Of a DNA stretch of 64,000 nucleotides, positions 37,431-47,400 are shown in pieces. How positions within the stretch are numbered: position 1 is the first letter of the stretch; each line of letters starts with the position of its first letter. The notes beneath the pieces are model-generated. The model was not told the DNA's origin and made no database searches. It was given only the letters and a program-made list of their open reading frames with translations. Source of the DNA: Clavelina lepadiformis (taxonomy: Eukaryota > Chordata > Ascidiacea > Aplousobranchia > Clavelinidae). Made by a program: the position numbers and the translations under genes. Location: NCBI RefSeq assembly GCF_947623445.1, contig NC_135240.1, positions 13,516,001-13,580,000 of the forward strand, in the 5' to 3' direction.

Positions 37431-37808
37431 ACCTTCATCAGTATAGTAGGCCTACTCAAGCCAGTGTTTCATGATGTTGTTCTAGTCTTTAGTGGAATTG
37501 GAATATGTTGCGACGTCAATAAAATGAACATTTATATGGACAAACTTTGTCGAGTTGAGTGCAAGTTTAATAACACTGTATCAGAATTCTGGAAGATTTC
37601 TCGACCGATAGATATGAGACTCATTGGATATAGCCAGAAAAATATCCAAGCTATGACACCGGGTATTTACCACTTAACCATGAACTATAACTTTAAGTCT
37701 AACTCAATACTAATCGAAGAACTTCAAAACGTTTCAACATTTATTACAAACAACAATTTGGTTATATGCGAAAACTTTGAATTAAATTCCAATTCTGTTG
37801 TTTGTTAA
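37431..37808 (+). CDS. Unrecognised open frame, possible exon or element fragment
   Basis: The frame is open from 37431, just after an in-frame TAG, to a TAA at 37806-37808, about 125 codons. Its composition is protein-like (for example EFWKISRPIDMRLIGYSQ, TPGIYHLTMNYNF), but there is no good ATG near the start and I recognise no family. It could be a terminal exon, a decayed element fragment or chance. Confidence 0.25.
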   Translation, partial: TFISIVGLLKPVFHDVVLVFSGIGICCDVNKMNIYMDKLCRVECKFNNTVSEFWKISRPIDMRLIGYSQKNIQAMTPGIYHLTMNYNFKSNSILIEELQNVSTFITNNNLVICENFELNSNSVVC

Positions 37809-38009
37809 CTATAAAAACGACTAGTTCAGCGTGAAGAGCAGTCCATTGCTGTAACCAAGTTATTTTTTTAAGACTCGATTCAATTCAAATCATTTGGGAA
37901 GTTGACTTAAGTCAGGTCGAGACAAATTACTAATTTGCTCGAATCAAGTCAAGTCATGCAAAAATTTAATGCAAGTCAAATCAAGTTGTACAGAGAAGAA
38001 GGCAATATT

Positions 38010-38160
38010 TTCGCCTAACGTTAACCTAACGTAAAACGTAATAATACAAAAACCTAAATCTAGCTTGTAATCTAAAAATCAGTTTAATTAAACCCTAAAT
38101 GGCTAAAATCAACTTTTAGCATGTCCACTTCCCTCACCTACTGACCTAACCCCCTATATC
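38010..38160 (-). repeat. Interspersed repeat, copy 3 (inverted)
   Basis: The minus strand carries the same ordered words as the other copies: AGTTGATTTTAGCCATTTAG, GGGTTTAATTAAACT, GATTTAGGTTTTTG and ACGTTAGGTTAACG. Confidence 0.6.
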
Positions 38161-38540
38161 TATGAATGAAAGTATATCGAACGCGTCATAGACTACCCAC
38201 ATCGTACTACTGATAAAATGACTGCAACATTGCTATCCCATGTTTTGCAAGCTCCAGCTTTGCACCAAACACGGATGTATGATGTGTGTCATAACGGTGC
38301 ATTCTTTGATTGCCAAAAATTGAAAATAAACAACTAAACACCTGTGATAATAAGGGGATATTATAGTATACAAATCGAAAACAATATAGAATTCTTATTT
38401 TCAGACTTCTGCTTCACGAAACATGACGTTAATGATAGATAACATTGCGTACCGATAACTTTCTGTTTTCCGTTTTAAGTCGTGACATAAATATCGCGCC
38501 TGGCTATCTTGCGTGAGTCATGCACAGCTGTTCAATGCAT

Positions 38541-38744
38541 TCATTCTACTGAGATCAACCCTATAACAAGGACGTCTTTATGCTCTTGCTGTGTCAATGT
38601 TTTGTCTAAAATAAAATTGTTCAAAGAAACTTCAATATAATCGATATATACAGTTGTCATTCCTGTGTAACCATTGTTGAATTCAATTTGAAGAAGTTCA
38701 GTGTTAAGATAGACAACTTTATTGTCAACTTCACAAGGTAACAA
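38541..38744 (-). CDS. Unrecognised short open frame
   Basis: 67 codons with protein-like composition (VDNKVVYLNTELLQIEFNNG, HKDVLVIGLISVE), ending in a TGA. It lies 220 bp downstream, on the same strand, of another unexplained open frame (38963-39292). No family is recognised and no donor/acceptor pair linking the two was confirmed. Confidence 0.2.
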   Translation of the reverse strand: MLPCEVDNKVVYLNTELLQIEFNNGYTGMTTVYIDYIEVSLNNFILDKTLTQQEHKDVLVIGLISVE

Positions 38745-38962
38745 GGAATTTGGTCATATATTATAGCAGTGGAAAACAAGTCATTATAATATTGATCACT
38801 GCTAATTGAAGCTAGTCATCAGACAATAAGCCGTCAAGGTGAATAATTAAATCTATGGGTGAGAAAAGCAGACAACGACCTCACGAGACTCATATATTAT
38901 CATCCGCAATAAACATTTCAACAATTACTTATTGTAGTGAAGTGAAACCAAATCATGCTTTT

Positions 38963-39292
38963 TCAGGTTGGCAACAACTTCTTCCTTCCAGCATTTATCC
39001 CTAAACGACCGATTCTTTTGAGATTTCTGCAATCGTCCCAGACGTCTTCTGAAAAATTCATCTTACACAATTTAGAGAAATTCGAATTCGAATATATGTC
39101 TAGCAGATTGATGCTGTGTACTGACTCATCCAATAATTTATTTGCAGCATCATCGCTAACCATAACTCTCGAAAAACCTTCAAATTTCCCTTCGGAAGTA
39201 TAAGCTGTCCGGACGTTTTCTTTGGAATTAAAAGCAGAATCAACTGAGAAGAGAAACGAAGGATCTTTCACTCGAAAAGACTTCTGTTGCAT
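38963..39292 (-). CDS. Unrecognised open frame, possible retroelement N-terminus or exon
   Basis: 109 codons starting at an ATG that follows an acceptor-like CCTTACAG. The product is acidic and helical-looking (DDAANKLLDESVHSINLLDI) and ends in a basic stretch, RLGINAGRKKLLPT. Such basic Gly/Arg motifs occur ahead of the endonuclease in some deuterostome non-LTR retrotransposon proteins, but no endonuclease or reverse transcriptase follows. The identity is unresolved. Confidence 0.3.
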   Translation of the reverse strand: MQQKSFRVKDPSFLFSVDSAFNSKENVRTAYTSEGKFEGFSRVMVSDDAANKLLDESVHSINLLDIYSNSNFSKLCKMNFSEDVWDDCRNLKRIGRLGINAGRKKLLPT

Positions 39293-39506
39293 CCATGCTG
39301 TAAGGATGGTATGAACATTTCTTCGTTACAAGATCGTTTCTGAATAAAAAGAAACTTTTTGGCATCCTCATATGAAAGCTTATTTGGACTAATATAAGAA
39401 GGCATATTACAAACTATGAGTATAACGAAGTCATAGAAATAAAGAAAAATTACATATTTGCAACAGTATTTAAAGCTGGGCTCACTCTTTTTCTAACCAA
39501 CAATAA

Positions 39507-40255
39507 TAGGCATACCATATTTTTGTGCTTAAAAAACGGGACGCTTGAGAGCAACGAGCCTTATCAGACAAATGTGGTTCATATTTTTCCAGGAGCATAA
39601 AACTATTTTTGACTCCTATCGTCAGGGACAACTAAAGTAGTAAGACACCAAAAAAAACTAAATTAATGCATTTTACTAGGAAACAAAACAATGTGCAAGC
39701 ATTTGTAAATTTACATAATCGTCCAATCATACTTTTCTGTAGACGATAGGGCCTACTTTCTTCAAAAAGTCTTTATTCGACTTTATTTTCTCATAAAAAT
39801 CACAGCAGGAAAAGTGAATGTTAATTTTGCAGGTGATAAGGGCTTTCAAATTTAAATGGTTTTTTTGCAAAAGGAAATGCAAACAAGTACTGGTACGAAA
39901 TAAGTTCTTTCAATAACCTAACTGCAAAAAGATCACCTTCTCCTTCTAACCTACTATTAGTGAACTAGCCTAGCGAATGCGGTAACAATCAACTCACCAC
40001 TGGACCAATTACCCGCTACAATGACGTCACTATTACTTTCACATTTAAGACAACGAAACAAGAACACGCATCGAGCATTGCTCTTCAGCAAGTTGGCTAA
40101 ACAGACCTATTACAGCATGCTAATATTCGTGAGTGTGAAGCAATGCTGGCTGACTAAATGCCAAAGCGGGACTTTTGGTTGACTAACCGGGACGCCGGGA
40201 CAAAGCCTTAAATAGGGGGACTGTCCCGGCTAAAACGGGACGTATGGTAAGCCTA
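39507..40255. mobile_element. hAT-type non-autonomous element, 749 bp
   Basis: The left end TAGGCATACCATA and the reverse-complemented right end TAGGCTTACCATA match at 12 of 13 positions, and both ends carry a nearby ACGGGACG word. The exact 8-bp direct repeat AACAATAA flanks it at 39499-39506 and 40256-40263. No transposase is encoded. Confidence 0.9.
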
Positions 40256-41004
40256 AACAATAATACATTTAGTCTGTAACAAATGCGTTTCCGCTCCAAT
40301 GTTATACAATAGCTTTAAACGTTAACAATAGACAAATACCAAGACTATCTCTTCCACACTTCCACACTTGTCTAGATTTTTTGCCTGATGTTTTTGACAA
40401 GAGGTTAACCAAAAATTACCTGTAAAAACTGGATGAGAAAACTGCCGGCAACCGGATGAGTGGCTTCATGCAAAACGTCCGTAAAGATAGATTTAAAAGC
40501 AACATCGGTATCATGGGTACAATTCGAGCGATTTCAAAGTAGTTAACTTTATATTTTATATTTATCGGTAATCAATTTGAATATGAAATGAAAAATAATG
40601 CCAGTAAATTTAGTAGGTTAGAATCTAGACTCTAGAGTACTCTAGAGTGATTGATAAACAAGTTGTTACAAAAATAATTTGAATATCTTTTGCGGAAAGT
40701 GATTTATCGAGCCGTTATATTTGATGCGTAATTTGGCCCTTATCTGCATAACATGTTTGTGAACGGTGAGCACCAAAGTTAATTCACTAATTACTTAGAG
40801 TATAAAATGTAAAATAATACCAGCAAATTTTTTAAATTTCTTTTTTAAGTGATAGATGAACAAGCGCATGGAAATTTTTTTGTAATTATTTTACATGCCA
40901 CAATTATTAGACGCCGCGCCACCATCGAAAAAGTAGGCTGGCTTTACCTTGGTGGTTATGTCTTCATGCCTTCAATAACTTAATTTACTTATAATTTTAT
41001 ATAG

Positions 41005-41063
41005 GTTTGTCAGATTTAGTGGAAAGTAGAGTAAAACTGAATTCAGGCGGACTATTTGTAGTT
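41005..41063 (+). other. 5' leader of PEX19 after a splice or trans-splice acceptor
   Basis: The acceptor TTTATATAG ends at 41004, followed by 59 nt before the ATG. An in-frame TTG could be read as a start in the leader, but it would add residues that PEX19 proteins lack. Confidence 0.5.
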
Positions 41064-41930
41064 ATGGACCCAGATTTAGACAATTTGTTGGAGGATGCAC
41101 TAGCAGATTTTGATAAGCCTGCTGCAAAGCCTAAAACAACACCTGATGCTGGACCATCTTCATCTTCGAAGGTAACCTCATCTGCATCAAAATTATCAAC
41201 CTGTCCTGGAAACCCTAATCAACATAACTTAAATCCGCCAACAGAAATATTTAAAGAGTTTTTTGATGATGACCTCACCGAAAAGTTGCAGGAGGAATGG
41301 GCTACAGCGATGAAAGAGCTGGTTGATGATAGTCCGGAATTGGCCAGTCAACTTCAGTTCATGTCAAAAGCAACAGAAAGCATGGGAGGCTGTGATCTGA
41401 ACAAAGACCCTAAAAAGGGTAATTTTGACCAAAAAATTAAAGCTACATTGGAGTCAATGTCACAAGCATTAGATGATGAGGATATAAGTGAAGATGAGAT
41501 CATGAAAAAGATGCTCAACATGGGCATGGGAGATAGCCTTCCAGGCGATGGTATTCCAGGCGATGGTATTCCAGGTGATGAACTTGGAGGATTAGGTATG
41601 ATGGAAGAATTAATGAAATCCATGCTTTCGAAAGAGATGCTTTATCCGCCAATGAAAGAATTGTGTAAAAACTATCCTCAATGGCTTGAAAATAATAAGA
41701 AAACCATTTCAAGCCGGGATATGGAAAATTATCAAAAGCAGTTATCATGTCTTCAAAAGATTTGTGTGGAGTTTGAGAATGAGACTGATAGTAATACTGA
41801 AGATGAGAAGAAGACCAGACTCACTCGAATCATGGATAATGTGAATGAAATGCAAAAATATGGACAACCACCAGAAGCATTAGTGCCTAATGGAAATTCT
41901 TCTGTACCTGAGAGCTGTATAGTTTCATAA
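41064..41930 (+). CDS. PEX19: Peroxisomal biogenesis factor 19
   Basis: Intronless frame of 288 codons starting MDPDLDNLLEDALADFDK, which matches the PEX3-binding N-terminus of PEX19 (ELEELLESALDDFDK in human). PEX19 is the cytosolic chaperone and receptor that binds peroxisomal membrane proteins and docks on PEX3. A helical middle region with EIFKEFFDDDLTEKLQEEW leads to a low-complexity GDGIPGDGIPGDE repeat (about residues 160-175), then the cargo-binding domain LSKEMLYPPMKEL (from about 187) with NYPQWLENNKK, QKICVEFENET and QKYGQPPEAL. The protein ends CIVS, a CaaX box for farnesylation as in other PEX19 proteins (human CLIM). All expected domains are present, so the gene looks functional. 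Confidence 0.95.
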   Translation: MDPDLDNLLEDALADFDKPAAKPKTTPDAGPSSSSKVTSSASKLSTCPGNPNQHNLNPPTEIFKEFFDDDLTEKLQEEWATAMKELVDDSPELASQLQFMSKATESMGGCDLNKDPKKGNFDQKIKATLESMSQALDDEDISEDEIMKKMLNMGMGDSLPGDGIPGDGIPGDELGGLGMMEELMKSMLSKEMLYPPMKELCKNYPQWLENNKKTISSRDMENYQKQLSCLQKICVEFENETDSNTEDEKKTRLTRIMDNVNEMQKYGQPPEALVPNGNSSVPESCIVS

Positions 41931-44436
41931 TTCACTTGCTAGTTATCAATAGTGTTTCTTGGTTTTACATAATTTGCAATTCCCTGAACTTTTCAAGATG
42001 TTGTCTTCTTGGACATTATAAAGATTTCACGTTTGTTGTAGGGATGTACCGAATCCAAATATTACACGCAAATTTCAACTAATTTTGTTATTCTCACAAA
42101 TCTGAATCTTTGTCTTGCAGATTTGTGTCAAATCCTTTATTTTGCTAAAAGTAAGAAAACATGAGCAAAACATTAAGAGTTTTGATTGTTGAACAAAAAA
42201 CATGTTGATTTTTTTATCATGACTCAATGAAATGTTGGTATGGTGTCACAATCTTTGTCCTCGGACTGAGAAGGTCTTTGCACGTCTTAAACTCAGTGTT
42301 CATTCCTCACCCAGTTACTGAGCTTGTCTTGGTGGAGGTTCTGATGGATACACTTTTCTTATTTGTTCTTTTTAAATATTGTATTGCTCAAATTCAGAAC
42401 TATTCATCAGCATCCTCAACAGGAGCAAATGTCATTCATACCTTGCCCAAAGATATTATAATGGTAAAGCAACTGAGAGTTGAATTCGGTTTGTATTTTT
42501 ATGAGCCAGACGCTCTATCCGCTTCGCCATCGAGCCCACCGAAGTGACCACTAATACCACAGTTTCTCTTGAACATAAGGTACTCTGATTAAGTGCAGTG
42601 AGCAAAGTTGATTTGAATTCGCACAAATGTCAAAATTCTATTACTTGTTTTTTCGTAAATGTATTTTTCAAGTTATCATATTCCAAATTTGTTGTCTTTT
42701 CTTGTTTGGATGAAATCTATTTTGCTGTTTTGTAAATGTTTGGGTGCTTCCAAAATATGAAGGGTGTATGAAAAAGTAATGAGTCTCAAACAAACTAAAA
42801 ATCAACTTTGAATGCCTTACTTTTTAAATGTTATACCTGTCCATAGAAACACGCTTGCTGTAACGATGTTGTGGTGTTTATTTATTTTTTTGAACATAAG
42901 TATTCATCTTGGGGCCCAAAGAATTTTTCTACTGCTTCAGTGACTTCATTGGTTTTGGTGAAAACTAAGAAAGATTTATGGGATGGGACAATATGAACCC
43001 AATCTGGAATAGATTTGATAAAAATGAATAAAGAATGAACATCAATGGTAATAAGGAATATCAACATCGGCAAACCTTAATATGACATTATCAACTTTGG
43101 TGAGAAGTGGTAGTGCAGTTAGGAAGCTTTGCCTGAGTAGGAACAACATTCCTTCATTCCATCTCATAGTTAACAAAATTTAAGTCCCCAATTGCCATTT
43201 CAGTATTTGTTTTTGAAAGAAAACAAATTGTAATGCATTTGCAGTAATTTTAAAATTGAAATTTAACTACAAATGAAATATTTTTTGATGTTGTTAGCAA
43301 TAAATTGGGGATTAGTTCATGTGGACCTGCGTGATTTTCTTGTCAGCACAACTCGAAAGAATTTTGCTTTCAGCCCCTCGCTTGTCCACTTAAGTTTTTT
43401 TGGGGGGAATAGCTGAAAGGCTGGGGGTCAAGACCTGGTGAATTAACTACTTTTCAGAACTCGATCAAAACCTCTCTGATAGTTGTCATGATGAATTGAA
43501 GACTGAAAAATAGATTTATTAGATGCCCTACATCTGTGTTTTCGTGGTTAGACTCATTGGTTTCACGCACCCTGCATATGCTTGCCTGGCCGCACACTGT
43601 TTGGATGGCAGGTTCATATGTACTGTAACTAAGTTTTTTTTTGGACCACTTCTGTGGCTGCCACTTAATTGATTTAAGCTAAGTTGTACGTTTTGGGTTT
43701 CCGCTGTGTATTTTTGAAAATTGCATGTTAATGGGACCTATTACAGTTTTACCAGTAGTTTGTAACATTTTATTTTGAATAATTTGTTTGTCGTATTGTA
43801 TGAAATAGGTAATTATGACCTTTCTGTGTTAACACCATTTTAAGTTTGAGGTTTTTTTAAAGCGATTATGGTAGATTAAGTTATTGCACCATGAGATTTT
43901 TTAATTGTTTTGTTATAGCAGGATTGTTAAGTTAATGCAATTATTGTTGTGCGGTGAAATCTTTTGCATGTTAGATGTTTACAATCAGATTTGTGCCACA
44001 TATAAACATTAGCTAACTTCTCGCAAATTATTTCCGTATGTTTTAATTTAAAAATCTTATTCCTATGGTACATTAGTCATCTCTTCATGTAACTAAGAAT
44101 TGAGCATTGATTGTAATATCAGTTGGTTTCCATTGACTGCAGTTGCTGAAGCAAATGTATACCATTTGTCTGACTTACAGTGGGCTCACAAGGCTTACTA
44201 CACCCTTCAATTAAGAAGCGAGTTTAAGAACATACTGTAAAAACCATAACAAATTGTACAGCAAAGAACGAAAGTCGATTTGATTCCTACTGTCTATTGC
44301 ATTCTGCATAGCACTGTGTATTGCTGAAAACAATCATGTGTTGATTTCTAATACAATTTTTATGCTAATTTAAGTGTAAGACAACATGTAAATTATATAC
44401 TTGTGAAAGTTGCCAACTGGTTAAATTACACTAAGA
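41931..44436. other. Intergenic region between PEX19 and the PHF7-like gene
   Basis: Both neighbours are on the plus strand. The stretch holds the PEX19 3' UTR, a SINE copy at 42234-42543 and a TAGGGATGTACCGAATCC word near 42038 that resembles the end of a hAT element, without a partner. No coding region is supported. Confidence 0.5.
42234..42543 (-). mobile_element. tRNA-derived SINE, copy 2
   Basis: Minus-strand head GGTGGGCTCGATGGCGAAGC followed by GGATAGAGCGTCTGGCTCA looks like a tRNA 5' half with an A box. The tail CTCAGTCCGAGGACAAAGATT ending CCATACCAAC is shared with copy 1, as are CTTTGG-AA, TTTGAGCAAT and ATCAGAAC words in the body. Confidence 0.7.
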
Positions 44437-47400
44437 ATGCGCAGAGCACTGGCAAAGAAACAAAAACATAGTGCTGGCAAATGTCCAGGAAGAAGCAGCA
44501 CAAATAGACAATTTCCTGTTTTATTTTCTTCGAATGAGAAAGATGATGTTTCTCATCCTTGGTGGAAGGAACTGGACATTTCTGCTAAAGATGTTAAATT
44601 GCTTCCCACACGACAAGTTTGTGTTTTCTGCTTGTGTTCAGATGATTGTGAAGAAAAATATGGTGAATTCATACATCACTCATTTTCAGGTCTTTTTTAT
44701 TTTGTATTTTTGAACTCTAGTTGATGGCTACTAATATGTCATACATAAGTTCCATATACCAATTAGCTTTATAAGTGTATACTTAACGTTTTTCTTTAGA
44801 CTGCTAAAAGCCATCAAGTAGAAAATGATTGGGGATTGTAAACAGCATATTATACAGGAAAATCCAACTTCTAAATTTAAAGTGAGGGGCAAGCCCAAAC
44901 ACAAGTTGGCCTTATATCAAGAGTAATTGTCAGTAAATATACGGGTGAAAGGGGTTGTACTACAGTACTATGTAATGGTTAAGCAGTTATTGCCGTAAGT
45001 GAGTGGCATAAAACAAAAATTCATTGCTTAATTATGACAAAGATGGCTGTTCTTATTATGTCACAATCACAATTAAAGACACAACAGGTATTTATATCAA
45101 GTATGAATAGAATGTTTCCTGTGACAGACTAGTAAAGAGTAATAAGTATAATTATAGTGTGCTTAAATGTATAACAGGAACATATTGCAGTAACTAAGCC
45201 TTAACTAGCTTACCATTGGTGTATTTGTACTGATGTAATACGTAGCCTTCAGTACAGTTAAGTCGTGACTGTTGGCTCTAGCTTAATCCGTTACAGGTAA
45301 CTGCGGTAAAACAATAATGCTTTACCTGTTTATGTCACTGTGATCAGTGACATTCCTATGCTGAAAATAAACATTTCCTTGTGCCAATCACCTACCTATG
45401 GAGATGTATTCTATCCAAAACGCATTGGCTGGCCTACCATTACCACCCTAGTTATCAAGCAGGTTATCTTTACATTGTGGCCAAACTTCAATTTTGGCAA
45501 TAGTTGCTTAACCACTACCTATTCTTAAAAGTCCTTTCACCAGTATGTTTGCTGACAACTAATCATTAATCAAAAACCACTTGTTTTTGAAATTACTTCT
45601 CACTTGAAGTAATTAAACTGCTTCTGACAAAGCCCCTGTTAAACTACAAACTGACAACTTATGCCAAGTTGATGCTGTTTAACTCGAAATATTTTGGTTG
45701 AATTAAGATGTTTTATCAACCTCTATTATCACTTAGTGTAACTTTTGCTGCATACTTGCTGCAAATTATATCAACATTAGTTATCCTGAACCTTGGTTTA
45801 ATTGAGTCAAACCTATTCCTTTGATCTTTGGAACGTTGAGTTAACCAGTTTCCAAGTGCTGTAATTGTTTAAAGTTGTCTGGCATTACCAAAATGACACT
45901 AACTTATGTAGGTATGAGTTTTCGGTTTGTTTTGTGTTAAGTATATATATATTTCATATATACAGATATGCGCATGCATTATTTCTGTCTGCTACTAGCA
46001 AGTGGGCTTCCACAGTCACTGCATTATGCCGTGGATGATTTCACAGTTGAAAAAGACTCTGTATGTGGCTTTTTAGTAAAGGATATTATTCAAGGTAAGA
46101 ATAGTCACCAGTTGAAGGGTTGTTGAATTGTATGTCTTGTAAACCCTGTGACATTATTATTTGGATGAGATTTCTCTACTTAGTTGATTTTGTACTCTGC
46201 ATCCTTTTTCGTATTTTGCAAATAACTTATCATATTTTTATTTTATGTTTTGTAACTAAATCATGATGATGGCAGAAGTCAAACGGGCGTCACGTTTGCG
46301 ATGCGTATATTGTCACAAATCTGGAGCTTCCATTGGCTGTGTGGTCACAACATGTAAGGTATGCACGTGTTCTAAAAATGTGATGTTTTTTTATTCCAAT
46401 TCCAAAAACACACATACTATCAAATGCTTATTTCTGATTATTAATTTGAAGCAAGGTTGCTTATTTCTTTTTTGTGTTTAGTCAAAGTTTCATCACTCAT
46501 GCGGACTTGAGAATGGGGTGCTTTCCCAGTTTTATCAAAGCTTCAGGTCTTACTGTTCGCGACACAGGCCAAAGCAGGTTATAAAAACAGTTGGTGAAGT
46601 GCTGAAAGAAACAGGTCTGATTTAAACAATTTTATTTATGTTGTGCTTTTTAAGGAAATTCTATGCTTAAAAGCATTTATCAGGGCTTTTGTTGTCTGAT
46701 TGATAAGAAAATTGTTTGATATTCTGCATCAAATTTAGTGATATTTTAAATTTTATTAGGAAATGTCATTGAAGAAGAGAAGGTTTTGATGCCGCAAGTA
46801 AGTATTGTATTCTTTTCTTGCTCTGTAACACTGTGCATTGTAAGCAGCAGTTTGAACAGAGATTGGGTGGTATAAAACTAGCGGCAGCTTTGGTCAGCCT
46901 AGCATGGTACTGTAAAGTACCAGTATGGATTTTATGAACTTGGAAAATTACAAACAAGAGAATGCAAACAACTGATATTCAAAACATGAAAATTGCAAAC
47001 TAGAAATCATTGTAAAACACTATTGTTTGATTAGGAAAAAATGAACTTAACTATTTCAAACAAAAAGCATGTGCTAAAAAGTTCTAGTATAGAAAATATC
47101 CAATAGAGTTACCAAAATAAAACAAACTAAATAAAATTAACCAAATTGGAAACAAAACTTCAAGAATGGATCGAGTTGAAAATCAACAGTATGGAAATTA
47201 CTGAAATTAAAATACCCCTTACAGAATTAACCAAACCGAAATATAGGACAGTAATAAACCATATAAACGCAAGTTTTCTATGTTTTAGTTTTTAAATTTC
47301 TGTTTTAATTTTTCACTTGGCAAATTTTGTTTTATTGTTTTTCCGTCATTTTTATCTATTTAGAATATTTTGAAAGTGTAATTTTATAATATATTACCTT

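Larger units (their letters stand above)
36383..41004. other. Intergenic region between asparagine synthetase and PEX19
   Basis: The flanking genes diverge, so promoters of both lie at the ends. The middle holds a repeat copy at about 38010-38160, a 749-bp hAT-type MITE at 39507-40255 and three coding-looking open frames of unknown identity at 37431-37808 (plus), 38541-38744 (minus) and 38963-39292 (minus). Confidence 0.5.

Noticed and set aside
42038..42060. TAGGGATGTACCGAATCC, resembling a hAT terminus
   Set aside because: No matching inverted end or 8-bp flanking repeat was found nearby.
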